A DNA stretch of 64,000 nt, taken from NCBI RefSeq assembly GCF_029504395.1, contig NZ_JAQFIF010000004.1, positions 405,955 to 469,954 on the forward strand. The letters are read 5' to 3'. How positions within the stretch are numbered: the stretch's first letter is position 1; each line of letters starts with the position of its first letter. The DNA comes from Arthrobacter sp. ES3-54. GTDB lineage: Bacteria; Actinomycetota; Actinomycetes; Actinomycetales; Micrococcaceae. Made by a program: the position numbers and the translations under genes. Of the stretch, positions 36,316 to 44,703 are shown piece by piece. Below the pieces are notes generated by a model, which did no database searches, was not told the origin of the DNA, and saw nothing but the letters and a program-made list of their open reading frames with translations.

Positions 36316-36321
36316 ACTATA
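36316..36321 (-). promoter_or_regulatory. -10 box (TATAGT) for the PheS-like gene transcript
   Basis: TATAGT on the minus strand is five of six matches to the sigma-70-type -10. It ends six bases before the upstream ORF start. No clear -35 is present. Confidence 0.5.
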
Positions 36322-36367
36322 CCCCCAGCGCACCCAGCGCGTTGCCTCGGCTCAGGGCGGTCTGGTT

Positions 36368-36895
36368 CTAGTTGGCTCTGAGCGTCAGTGTGTCGGGTCC
36401 GCTCGTCCAGTTGAGCGCTCCGCCGGCAGACGTCATCTCGATGGGGCGCTGCAGGAACTGCAGGACCCACTGCTCCTGGGCTCCAGCGCCGTCGGCACAT
36501 CCCATGGCGCCGACGGCAATGTCCCCGACGTGGAGCGTATTTCCACTGATCGTCGCGGGACCGCCCACCGGGTTGCATGGAGTCTTGACCGCCAGTTGGA
36601 GGGACCCAGCCACAGTGGTTAGCTGCACGGTCACTGCGCCGGACGCCAACCAGGGAAGATTTTTGCCATTGGCTGTGCCGGAGACGCTGGCATATGGGGA
36701 ACAGGAGGCAGACGGCAGGAACGGCGCGCAGGCTTCCACGGGGGCCTTGGAGACTGTCTGTGGATCTAGGGGAGCGGCGGACGGAGTGGGGCCGGCCGTC
36801 CCGGGACCGCCCGTGATCCCGGCGGCACAGGACGTCATGAGAATCCCGCACAGCAGGACGGCAGACACGCATCGCCAGAACTGAGTGCGCTTCAT
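36368..36895 (-). CDS. META-domain lipoprotein (HslJ-like)
   Basis: The 175-residue protein has a lipobox (LMTSC, Cys23), a Pro/Thr/Ala linker and one META (DUF306) domain, recognised from SGNTLHVGDIAVGAMGCADG...EQWVLQFLQRPIEM. This domain occurs in envelope stress and motility-related proteins such as HslJ. The cysteines in CAPFLPSASC and CNPVGG may pair. The ATG at 36895 (MKRTQFWRC) starts the signal peptide; a more upstream start adds only eight residues. It is upstream of the PheS-like gene on the same strand but separated by that gene's own promoter. Confidence 0.85.
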   Translation of the reverse strand: MKRTQFWRCVSAVLLCGILMTSCAAGITGGPGTAGPTPSAAPLDPQTVSKAPVEACAPFLPSASCSPYASVSGTANGKNLPWLASGAVTVQLTTVAGSLQLAVKTPCNPVGGPATISGNTLHVGDIAVGAMGCADGAGAQEQWVLQFLQRPIEMTSAGGALNWTSGPDTLTLRAN

Positions 36896-37032
36896 CGTGC
36901 TCCCCCCGACGGCCGACATTTTGTCGGAGCCTATTCCATGTCTCCATCATGCCGTGGCCGGCGCAACGGCCTCGGGGCCGCCCGACTGTTTCCCTGCTAT
37001 GTCGTTGATTTCACAGGAGACTAACCCGTGGG

Positions 37033-37191
37033 TCAAGACCTGAGAATGTTCAATTCCCCGGCCGGCTCGAATCCCAGCCGTGCGTATACGTTCCGTGATT
37101 CGGCGGAGGGGGAAAGCACCATCCGTACGGCTTTGATGCTTTGCGAGAACTGGATCGAGCAGGTGGTTGCCGACATCTCGCGGACGGCGTG
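37033..37191 (-). pseudogene. C-terminal remnant of a GNAT acetyltransferase
   Basis: A frame of about 53 codons ending TGA at 37033 reads VLSPSAESRNVYARLGFEP near its end. This is the typical last strand and helix of GNAT enzymes (S-x-x-N/S-x-x-x-Y-x-x-x-GF). No start or acetyl-CoA loop exists upstream, because the frame runs directly into the end of the cardiolipin synthase gene. It is therefore a leftover from a deletion or insertion. Confidence 0.6.
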
Positions 37192-37201
37192 AGGCCGGGC
37201 C

Positions 37202-38668
37202 CTATTGGAGGGCCGCGGTCAGGCGCGCCAGGTTGTCGAATACCTTTTGGGCTATGGGCCGCCGGTTCCAGTCCTCGAGCTGCAGCTCCCGGCTTTCCAG
37301 GCGGTACCCGTCTTCGATCCCGCGAATTGCGTCCACAAAAGCGCGCCCGTGCACAAGTACGGATACCTCCATGTTGAGGCTGAAGGAACGGACATCCATG
37401 TTGCTGGACCCAATCACCGCAACCTCCTCATCGATGGTGAAGTGCTTCGAGTGCAGCACCTTGGGCGCCCGGTAAAGGTAGATCCTGACGCCGGCGCGGA
37501 GCAGTGCCTCGTAGTAGGAACGCTGCGCGTGGTAGACCATGCTCTGGTCTCCGACCTCGGAAACAAAGAGCTCGACGCTTAGCCCCCGTGCTGCTGCCGT
37601 GACAATAGCCATCAGGATGGATTCGTCGGGGACAAAGTATGGACTGGTGATGCTGACCCGCCGCTCCGCTTTGTGGATGAGCGTCGCGTAGAGCTTCAAA
37701 TTGTTGTCGTTGTCAAAGCTGGGACCGCTGGGAAGGACTTGTGCGTCAATGAGCGCAGAATTATGGCTGACGCCTATAGGGCTTGTATCCAGTGGCAGTA
37801 TCACATCCGTTTCGCTGTACCAGTCCGTCGCGAAGACCGCATCCAGCTCCCGGACCACAGGTCCCTCGACGCGCATCATCAGCTCGTGCCACTGGAGCCC
37901 GCGCTTCAGGTTGGCCTTCGTGTCGTAGCTCGCGTCGATGACGTTCTGGGAACCGGTGAATCCCACGCGGCCATCGACGACGAAGATCTTCCGGTGATTG
38001 CGCAGGTCCGGCCTCTGCCATTCGCCACGCCACGGCCGCACCGGCAGCATGGGGCGATATTCCGCCCCTATCTCCTGGAGGAAGTCCAGGGTTTCTTTCC
38101 GGCCGGGGAACTTCAGTCCAGCCAGATGGTCGGACAAGACCCGGACGTCGACGCCGCGTTGTCTCGCCCGGGCCAACGCTTGAAAAAACGGCCCCGTCGT
38201 TGCGTCCAGCACCAGGATGTAAAACTCCACGTGCACGTAGCTGGTGGCCGAATCAATCTCAGCGATCATGGCATCGAAAGTGCCGTTGTAGTCGCCCAAC
38301 AGGGTCGCACTGTTGCCCGCGACCATAGGGAGCGCCCCCAGGTTGCTGTTCAACACCACCGCCGATTGCAGCCACTCCGGCCAGTCAAGGCCGCGGCTAA
38401 CCAGCGGGCTGCCTTCAGTCCGCGCCAGGACCAGATTGTTGACTTCGCGCTGTTTGTCCCGGCGCGCCTTGGGCAGTTTCGAGTAACCGACAAAGAAATA
38501 CGCGACGGCACCAAGGATCGGTATGAAAATTATGGCGAGTACCCAGGCAATAGCAGAGGACGGACGGCGATTCATCGACACGAGGACAGCTGCGACGGTC
38601 ACAAGGAGTATGTGGGCCGCCAGCAGGAGCAAGGCGTACGTTTCAATGTCTTGGAAGAATCCGCGCAC
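37202..38668 (-). CDS. cls: Cardiolipin synthase (phospholipase D type)
   Basis: Cls joins two phosphatidylglycerol molecules to cardiolipin in the membrane. The 488 residues carry two N-terminal membrane helices (about 10-32 and 38-62) and two HKD catalytic motifs: NHRKIFVVDGRVGFTGSQN (about 226-244) and LHSKHFTIDEEVAVIGSSN (about 400-418). Length and layout match ClsA-type enzymes. A 39-residue SHOCT-like ORF lies 35 bp upstream on the same strand. Confidence 0.93.
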   Translation of the reverse strand: MRGFFQDIETYALLLLAAHILLVTVAAVLVSMNRRPSSAIAWVLAIIFIPILGAVAYFFVGYSKLPKARRDKQREVNNLVLARTEGSPLVSRGLDWPEWLQSAVVLNSNLGALPMVAGNSATLLGDYNGTFDAMIAEIDSATSYVHVEFYILVLDATTGPFFQALARARQRGVDVRVLSDHLAGLKFPGRKETLDFLQEIGAEYRPMLPVRPWRGEWQRPDLRNHRKIFVVDGRVGFTGSQNVIDASYDTKANLKRGLQWHELMMRVEGPVVRELDAVFATDWYSETDVILPLDTSPIGVSHNSALIDAQVLPSGPSFDNDNNLKLYATLIHKAERRVSITSPYFVPDESILMAIVTAAARGLSVELFVSEVGDQSMVYHAQRSYYEALLRAGVRIYLYRAPKVLHSKHFTIDEEVAVIGSSNMDVRSFSLNMEVSVLVHGRAFVDAIRGIEDGYRLESRELQLEDWNRRPIAQKVFDNLARLTAALQ

Positions 38669-38703
38669 TGTTGCCTCAACGTTCTTCGATGCCGCGAACG
38701 CCG

Positions 38704-38823
38704 TCAGACAAGCACACGGTTCTTGATTCTTTCTAACTCTTCAGCGCTGACGGCTCCAGCGTCCAGGGGTTCCTTGGCTTTGGAAATCCAGAAAATATCC
38801 CAAAAGTTTTCCCAGGGACTCAT
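38704..38823 (-). CDS. 39-residue SHOCT-like protein upstream of cls
   Basis: The frame MSPWENFWDIFWISKA is followed by KEPLDAGAVSAEELERIKNR and stops after VLV. The second half resembles the SHOCT module (short C-terminal domain, G-x-I/V-S/T-x-E-E-x-E-x-x-K). The Trp/Phe-rich first half could insert as an amphipathic or membrane-surface helix. GGGA lies before the ATG and the gene ends 35 bp before cls, so co-expression with cardiolipin synthase is likely. It is too short for most gene finders. Confidence 0.6.
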   Translation of the reverse strand: MSPWENFWDIFWISKAKEPLDAGAVSAEELERIKNRVLV

Positions 38824-38971
38824 TTGTCATTCCCGCTCTCAAAGATGCGCCGACTTTGGTGCGAGGCGTTCTCGCTTCCCGGACGGTCCGTCCTTCAGCC
38901 CTGCCAGTGCAGGGTAAGACCATTGTTGGCGTCAATCCCGGCAGGGGCCTCACCCGCTACGGGTGAAATCC

Positions 38972-39625
38972 CTAGGAGGCGACGAAAGGTTTGTCGACGA
39001 GTATGGCGGCCTGCGGGTGTTTCTCAACGGACCTCGCTGAGCGCACAAGCTGGGCGCGCATCACAAATCCTTGCTCGGTGAACCGGAGGGCCACGTCGTC
39101 GGGGGCGTGCAGTTCTGCACGGAGTTGGACGTCGTGTCCGTAAGCCCGGTCAATAGTGTGGTGACCGGTGCCGGCGTGTAAGGCGACGAGCGCCGAGCCG
39201 CCCGGGCGGAGCGCTCTCCAGAACTCGCGGGCGATCGCCGGCAGGGCCGTCGGGGGCGAATGGATGATCGAATACCAGGCCAGGACGCCGTCTGCGGCGG
39301 CGTCGGCCACCGGCAGCTCGGTCAGCTCTCCCACTTCGAACAACAGCTCGGGATGCAGCCGTTGCGCGACCCGGACCATTTCCGGCGACAGGTCGACGCC
39401 GCTGACGTTCAGTCCGGCGCGGCTCAGGTAGCTGGTCATTCGTCCGGCACCGCATCCGACGTCGATCACCTGCCGGTCCGCCGTGGCGCGCATGTGGCCG
39501 ACGAAGTGGTCCACCATGGCCATGTCCAGTGCTGCCTCGAAGGTGGTATCCGGAATCACCGTTGAATATGCCTCGGCAACTGTGTCATACGCGGATCTGA
39601 CGTCCATCAGGTTCTCGTTTGCCAT
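38972..39625 (-). CDS. SAM-dependent class I methyltransferase
   Basis: The 217-residue protein shows the Rossmann SAM site VIDVGCGAGRMTSYLSRAGL (about 54-73), acidic strand 2 GVDLSPEMV and the post-II motif DGVLAWYSIIHSPP. It belongs to the Methyltransf_11/25 group of small-molecule methyltransferases. The substrate is unknown. The ATG at 39625 begins MANENLMDVRSAYDTVAEAY, a normal start for the family. Neighbours give no pathway context. Confidence 0.88.
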   Translation of the reverse strand: MANENLMDVRSAYDTVAEAYSTVIPDTTFEAALDMAMVDHFVGHMRATADRQVIDVGCGAGRMTSYLSRAGLNVSGVDLSPEMVRVAQRLHPELLFEVGELTELPVADAAADGVLAWYSIIHSPPTALPAIAREFWRALRPGGSALVALHAGTGHHTIDRAYGHDVQLRAELHAPDDVALRFTEQGFVMRAQLVRSARSVEKHPQAAILVDKPFVAS

Positions 39626-39864
39626 CGACCGAGCCTAGCGTCCGCGGCCGGCGAACCCCAGTCGCCCGGAAGCGCCCGGCAGCCCGCGGTCCTTGACCCG
39701 GGGGCCTCGGGGGTCGGCAGACTCCTTGGGGCGGTGCCGAATTCTTACGTCATGCAACGGGTGCGTGACGCGCTGTGTCGCTGCGCGACTGTGCGTTGCA
39801 GCCGGGCTTGGGAACCCGGGTCAGCGGTGGTTGATTGGGGTTTCCAGCGTCGAAAGGACCCGCC

Positions 39865-40380
39865 ATGACGGAACACTCTGACCTCAGCCCCAAGACACTC
39901 CGCCACATTCTCGGACACTTCGCCACCGGCCTGACGGTGATTACGGCGGCAACAAAGCACGGGCCGGCCGGATTTACGTGCCAGTCCTTCTCCTCCCTGT
40001 CCCTGGAGCCTGCCCTCATCACTTTCAGTCCGGCGCGGACGTCCAGCACCTGGCCGCTGCTGCGTGAGGCGGGCCGGTTTACGGTGAACATCCTGCCCGC
40101 AGAACATCTGCATCTGGCGGGGCAGTTCGCGCGGTCAGGAACGGATAAGTTCGCGGGCGTTGACCACTGGCCCTCGCCCCTGGGCAACCCGGTCCTGGAC
40201 CAGGCGCTGGCCTGGGTGGACTGCGAACTGCATCAGGAGTACGACGGCGGCGACCACACGATCGTCGTCGGCGCCGTCCGCGCCCTGGGCGCCCGTCCCG
40301 ACGCTGAGCCCCTGATCTTCTACAAGGGAGACTATGTGGGCGTCCGGTCCCGCGCCGGCGCGCTGGAGAGCGTGGCATGA
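39865..40380 (+). CDS. Flavin reductase-like FMN-binding protein
   Basis: The 171-residue protein matches the split-barrel flavin reductase family (HpaC/DIM6 type): RHILGHFATGLTVITA at the N-terminus, GFTCQSFSSLSLEPALITFSP for flavin contact, and the C-terminal HTIVVGAVRAL...EPLIFYKGDYVGV. Such enzymes supply FMNH2 or FADH2 to a monooxygenase or act as stand-alone reductases. No monooxygenase gene is nearby. The ATG at 39865 follows GAAAGGACC. Confidence 0.9.
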   Translation: MTEHSDLSPKTLRHILGHFATGLTVITAATKHGPAGFTCQSFSSLSLEPALITFSPARTSSTWPLLREAGRFTVNILPAEHLHLAGQFARSGTDKFAGVDHWPSPLGNPVLDQALAWVDCELHQEYDGGDHTIVVGAVRALGARPDAEPLIFYKGDYVGVRSRAGALESVA

Positions 40381-40716
40381 CCAGGCTGCAGCCACTGTTT
40401 CGTTTGTGGGCGGGCTGGCCCTTGACGGCGGCACAGCCGGCTCGGCCGGGCCACGGGGACGATTTGGAGCCGGAGAATGCGCAAAAGTCGTTCCCGGCAA
40501 CCGGCGCCCACTGGCTGGATGGGTGGGTCATCTTCGGAAACACCTACGTGTAGCGCCCGACGCCGGATCCCCGTACGGCGTCGGGCGCGCCGTGCTGGCG
40601 TAAGATGGAAGGACCCGTTGACCCCGGCCGCGCGCGGTGCGAACCGCCGTCGGTACGGATCACGGTGACCGACCATATTCATACTGGAGGGGACCAGAGG
40701 CCCGCGGGCCAACACC
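40381..40716. other. Intergenic region before phoH with a 12-bp hairpin and a -10-like box
   Basis: These 336 bp carry no convincing gene. GCGCCCGACGCC (40553-40564) pairs perfectly with GGCGTCGGGCGC (40577-40588), probably ending the flavin reductase transcript. TAAGAT (40601-40606) could be the phoH -10. GGAGGGG at 40686-40692 is the only good ribosome-binding site but lies 24 bases before the phoH ATG. Confidence 0.5.
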
Positions 40717-41805
40717 ATGACTGAAGCAGCGAACGGCAAGGCCCGGTTCAGCGCCCGAGAACGCACCGCAGGGGAATTCCCCCACTCCCTTCCAGGGCTG
40801 CGGACGGAGGTGGTCTTGTTCGACGACTCAGAGCAGATGGTCCAGTCGCTGGGCAGCCATGACGAAGCCCTGCGTTTCATCGAAGACCAGTTCCCTGCCG
40901 TTGATTTCCATGTCCGGGGGAACGAGCTCGCGATCAGTGGTCCTGCCGCCGACGTGCCGCGCATCATGCGGCTGCTCAACGAGGTACGCGGGCTGGTGGC
41001 CAGGGGAACGGTCATCACCCCGGCCGTCCTGCAGCAGCTCGTCTCCCTGCTCCGCAGCCAGTCACTGCTGAACCCCGTGGAAGTGCTGACCACCAACATC
41101 CTTTCCACCCGCGGGAAGACCATCCGGCCCAAGACGCTGAACCAGAAGAACTATGTGGACGCAATCGACGCGAACACGGTGATCTTCGGGATCGGCCCGG
41201 CCGGTACCGGCAAGACCTACCTGGCGATGGCCAAGGCCGTCCAGGCCCTGCAGCAGAAGGAAGTCAGCCGCATCATCCTGACCCGTCCGGCTGTCGAGGC
41301 GGGGGAGCGGCTTGGCTTCCTGCCCGGCACCCTGAGCGACAAGATCGACCCCTATCTGCGGCCCCTGTACGACGCGCTGCACGACATGATGGACCCCGAA
41401 TCCATTCCGCGCCTCATGGCCGCCGGCACCATCGAAGTCGCACCGCTGGCCTACATGCGCGGCCGGACGCTCAACGACGCCTTCATCATCCTCGATGAGG
41501 CCCAGAACACCACGCCGGAACAGATGAAGATGTTCCTGACCCGCCTGGGCTTCGGCTCCAAGATGGTGGTCACCGGCGACGTCACCCAGGTGGACCTTCC
41601 CTTCGGCACCCGCTCGGGGCTCAGGATCGTCGAGGAGATCCTGCAGGGGATCGAGGACGTCAACTTTACGATCCTGGATGCCTCCGACGTCGTCCGGCAC
41701 CGCTTGGTCGGGGATATCGTCACCGCCTACAGCATCTGGGACGAAGTCCAAAGAAACCGGGTCAAGCACTCCGTTGCCAGGGAAACGCGGGGAGAACACG
41801 CATGA
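40717..41805 (+). CDS. PhoH-family ATPase (PhoH-like, YbeZ)
   Basis: YbeZ/PhoH is an ATPase that works with YbeY in rRNA maturation and quality control. The 362 residues have an N-terminal KH-like region (RIMRLLNEVRGLVARG) and the RecA-like core with Walker A GPAGTGKTYLAM and Walker B AFIILDEAQNT. The ATG overlaps no ribosome-binding site at normal distance; the nearest GGAGG is 24 bases upstream, with GCGGGCC in between. Its stop overlaps the ybeY start (ATGA). The phoH-ybeY-CBS-era order is conserved in actinobacteria. Confidence 0.94.
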   Translation: MTEAANGKARFSARERTAGEFPHSLPGLRTEVVLFDDSEQMVQSLGSHDEALRFIEDQFPAVDFHVRGNELAISGPAADVPRIMRLLNEVRGLVARGTVITPAVLQQLVSLLRSQSLLNPVEVLTTNILSTRGKTIRPKTLNQKNYVDAIDANTVIFGIGPAGTGKTYLAMAKAVQALQQKEVSRIILTRPAVEAGERLGFLPGTLSDKIDPYLRPLYDALHDMMDPESIPRLMAAGTIEVAPLAYMRGRTLNDAFIILDEAQNTTPEQMKMFLTRLGFGSKMVVTGDVTQVDLPFGTRSGLRIVEEILQGIEDVNFTILDASDVVRHRLVGDIVTAYSIWDEVQRNRVKHSVARETRGEHA

Positions 41806-42275
41806 GCATTGAGGTCAACAACGAATCCGGCGTCGTCGTGGACGAGTCGGAGCTCGTGGCTCTGTCGCGTTTCATCTTCGAACGCCTCTACATCCACCCG
41901 CAGGCGGAACTGTCCATCCTGCTGGTGGACGAACCGGCCATGGAAAAGCTCCACCTCGAACTGATGGACGAGCCCGGCTCCACCGATGTCCTCTCCGTGC
42001 CCATGGACGAACTCACCCCGGGCACGCCGGACAAACCGACGCCGCAGGGCATGCTCGGCGACATCGCCATCTGCCCCCAAGTGGCCCAGGTCCAGGCCCG
42101 CAACGCCGGCCACTCCACCCAGGACGAGATGCTGCTGCTCACCACGCACGGCATCCTGCATTTGCTGGGCTATGACCACGCCGAGCCGGAAGAGAAGGAA
42201 GAGATGTTCGGGCTGCAGCGCGAACTGCTGACCGCCTTCACCGGCAAAGCGGCCCCGTCCGAGACGGTTCAGTGA
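41802..42275 (+). CDS. ybeY: Endoribonuclease YbeY
   Basis: YbeY is a zinc-dependent RNase needed for 16S rRNA 3'-end maturation and 70S quality control. The 157 residues contain the zinc motif HGILHLLGYDH (H-x3-H-x5-H) near residues 115-125 and the usual LSVPMDE and LGDIAICP strands. It overlaps phoH and the CBS gene by four bases on either side (ATGA and GTGA), so the three are translated as a unit. Confidence 0.97.
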   Translation: MSIEVNNESGVVVDESELVALSRFIFERLYIHPQAELSILLVDEPAMEKLHLELMDEPGSTDVLSVPMDELTPGTPDKPTPQGMLGDIAICPQVAQVQARNAGHSTQDEMLLLTTHGILHLLGYDHAEPEEKEEMFGLQRELLTAFTGKAAPSETVQ

Positions 42276-43603
42276 CCCCACTCATCCTGGCCGGCATGGC
42301 GCTGGTGTTCCTTAGCTTTGCCGCGGTGCTCACCGCTGCCGAATCCGCCTTCAACTTCCTGCCCCGACACGACGCCGAACAGGCGATCCTGAACAGCAGG
42401 GGCACGTCGCTCAAACGCATCCTGGCGCAGCCCGTGGGGCATATGCGCGCCCTTCGGTTCTGGCGGGTCTGGTTCGAGACTGCTGCCGCCGTCGCCGTGA
42501 CCGTCCTCCTGTACAGCATGCTGGACAACGTCTGGCTCGCCGGCCTGGCGGCCACCGGCATCATGGCGGTGGTCGGTTTCGTGATTGTCGGGGTGTCCCC
42601 GCGGCAGCTCGGCCGGGTCCACTCCGCCGCCCTGGTCCGGTTCAGCGCCCCGCTGGTCCGGTCCCTCTACGCCGTGCTCGGCCCGATCCCGGGCTGGCTG
42701 GTGCGGCTTGGCAGCGTCGTGGCCCCCGGCGCGCCGGCGGACAGTGAGGCGTTCTTCAGCGAAGAGGAATTCCGCGAACTCGTGGACCGGGCCACCGAGT
42801 CCGACGTGATCGAGGACAACGAGGCTGAGCTGATCCAGTCGGTCTTCGACTTCGGGGACACCCTGGTCCGCTCGGTCATGGTGCCGCGGACCGACATCCT
42901 CACGATCGACTCCGGGTCCAGCCTGCGGCGCGCGATGTCGCTTTTCCTGCGCTCCGGGTACTCGCGGATCCCGATCATCGGCGAAAACACGGACCAGATC
43001 CTGGGCATTGTGTATTTGAAGGACGTCGCCGCCTCGCTCCACAACCTCGGCCCGGACGAGGAACCGCCGGTCGTGGACGAACTCGCCCGCGAGGTCCGCT
43101 ACGTGCCGGACTCAAAGCTTGTCAGTGACCTGCTGCGCGAACTCCAGAAGGAATCCACGCACGTTGCGATCGTCATCGACGAATACGGCGGAACGGCAGG
43201 GCTGGTCACGCTCGAGGACCTCATCGAGGAAATCGTCGGCGAGATCGTGGACGAATACGACACCGAAAGCGCCGAGGCCGTGGCCCTGGGCGACGGAAGC
43301 TACCGCGTCAGCGCCCGGATGAGCATCGATGACCTCGGCGAGCTCTTCGACCTCGAGCTCGACGACGACGAAGTGGACACCGTAGGCGGCCTGCTCGCCA
43401 AGGCCCTCGGGCGGGTGCCGATTGTCGGCAGCACCGTCCAGGTCCACGGCCTGTCCCTCCGCGCCGACCGGCTCGAGGGCCGGCGGAACCGCGTCAGCCA
43501 CATCATTGCGGCCGCCGTGGCAAAAGAACAAACTGACCTTGAAGACCTTCTCGACGAGGCCGCACCAATCCAACAGGGAGTCTCACGTGAGCAAGCAGAA
43601 TAA
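42272..43603 (+). CDS. CNNM/CorC-type membrane protein with CBS domains
   Basis: The 443-residue protein has a DUF21 (CNNM) membrane domain of three to four helices (about 1-150), a pair of CBS domains (about 205-330; MVPRTDILTIDSGSSLRRAM, IVIDEYGGTAGLVTLEDLIEEIVGEI) and a CorC/HlyC-type C-terminal domain. Relatives are linked to magnesium and cobalt efflux or homeostasis. The hemolysin label often used has no functional support. GTG start at 42272; its 3' end overlaps era by 17 bp. Confidence 0.92.
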   Translation: MTPLILAGMALVFLSFAAVLTAAESAFNFLPRHDAEQAILNSRGTSLKRILAQPVGHMRALRFWRVWFETAAAVAVTVLLYSMLDNVWLAGLAATGIMAVVGFVIVGVSPRQLGRVHSAALVRFSAPLVRSLYAVLGPIPGWLVRLGSVVAPGAPADSEAFFSEEEFRELVDRATESDVIEDNEAELIQSVFDFGDTLVRSVMVPRTDILTIDSGSSLRRAMSLFLRSGYSRIPIIGENTDQILGIVYLKDVAASLHNLGPDEEPPVVDELAREVRYVPDSKLVSDLLRELQKESTHVAIVIDEYGGTAGLVTLEDLIEEIVGEIVDEYDTESAEAVALGDGSYRVSARMSIDDLGELFDLELDDDEVDTVGGLLAKALGRVPIVGSTVQVHGLSLRADRLEGRRNRVSHIIAAAVAKEQTDLEDLLDEAAPIQQGVSREQAE

Positions 43604-44546
43604 GTCCGACGGCGAAGCAGCCTACGGCGGCTACCGCGCCGGGTTCTCGGTGCTGGTGGGGCGGCCCAATGCGGGCAAGTCCACCCTCACCAACGCCTTG
43701 GTCGGCCAAAAGGTCGCGATCACCTCGGCCAAGCCGCAGACCACGCGGCACACGATCCGTGGCATCGTGCACCGGGACGACGCTCAGCTGATCCTCGTGG
43801 ACACCCCGGGTCTGCACCGCCCGCGCACGCTGCTGGGGAAGCGGTTGAACGAACTCGTCGCCGACACTCTCGCCGAGGTCGACGCGATCGGTTTCTGCCT
43901 GCCGGCCAACGAGAAGATCGGCCCCGGCGACAAGTTCATCGCCGCGCAGCTCGCCGCCATCGGCAACAAGCCGATCATCGCGGTGGTGACCAAGGCTGAC
44001 ACCGTGGACCGCCAGGGCCTCACCGAGCAGCTGCTCGCCGTCGCCGCCCTGGGCCGCGAGGTCCTCGGCGAGGACGGCTGGAAGGACATCGTCCCGGTCT
44101 CCGCCACCGACGGCTTCCAGGTCGAAACCCTTGCCGACGTGCTGATCAGCCACATGCCGGCGTCGCCGCCGCTGTACCCGGACGGGCACCTGACGGACGA
44201 ACCGGAAGCCGTGATGATCGCCGAGCTGATCAGGGAAGCCGCCCTCGAGGGCGTCCGCGACGAATTGCCGCACTCCCTGGCCGTCGTCGTCGATGAGATC
44301 GTTCCGCGGGAAGGCCGGCCCGAAGACCGGCCGTTCCTGGACGTCCGCGTCAATCTGTACGTTGAGCGGCCCTCCCAGAAAGCCATCATCATCGGCAAGG
44401 GCGGCGCCCGGCTCCGCGAGGTCGGGACCAACGCGCGCAAGGCGATTGAGGCGCTGCTCGGCGCCCGGATCTACCTCGACCTCCACGTGAAGGTCGCCAA
44501 GGACTGGCAGCGCGACCCGAAGCAGCTCGTCAAACTCGGCTTCTGA
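43587..44546 (+). CDS. era: GTPase Era
   Basis: Era binds the 3' end of 16S rRNA and supports 30S assembly. The 319 residues contain G1 GRPNAGKST, G3 DTPGLH, G4 TKAD and G5 VSATDG, and a C-terminal KH domain (KAIIIGKGGARLREVGTNAR). The GTG at 43587 overlaps the end of the CBS gene and gives the usual N-terminus, MSKQNKSDG. The gene ends the phoH-era cluster and is followed by a 12-bp tandem repeat. Confidence 0.97.
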   Translation: MSKQNKSDGEAAYGGYRAGFSVLVGRPNAGKSTLTNALVGQKVAITSAKPQTTRHTIRGIVHRDDAQLILVDTPGLHRPRTLLGKRLNELVADTLAEVDAIGFCLPANEKIGPGDKFIAAQLAAIGNKPIIAVVTKADTVDRQGLTEQLLAVAALGREVLGEDGWKDIVPVSATDGFQVETLADVLISHMPASPPLYPDGHLTDEPEAVMIAELIREAALEGVRDELPHSLAVVVDEIVPREGRPEDRPFLDVRVNLYVERPSQKAIIIGKGGARLREVGTNARKAIEALLGARIYLDLHVKVAKDWQRDPKQLVKLGF

Positions 44547-44553
44547 GACGGTC

Positions 44554-44601
44554 CTTATTTAGGCCCCTATTTTGGGCGCTACTTGGGCCCTTATTTAGGC
44601 C
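44554..44601. repeat. Four tandem 12-bp units after era
   Basis: Units CTTATTTAGGCC, CCTATTTTGGGC, GCTACTTGGGCC and CTTATTTAGGCC follow each other without gaps. The first and last are identical. They begin eight bases after the era stop. Confidence 0.85.
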
Positions 44602-44703
44602 GTTGGCCCTCCCCGCCGCTCCCAAAAGGGGGCCCATCGGCGTTTTCTCAGATTCGGACTCTAAAATGGGCTGACTCCCCGTTCGTTTAGGAAGGCTCAA
44701 CAA

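Noticed and set aside
40079..40543. Minus-strand frame of 154 codons across the end of the flavin reductase gene
   Set aside because: The Arg/Pro/Gly-rich composition and lack of a ribosome-binding site mark it as a shadow frame.
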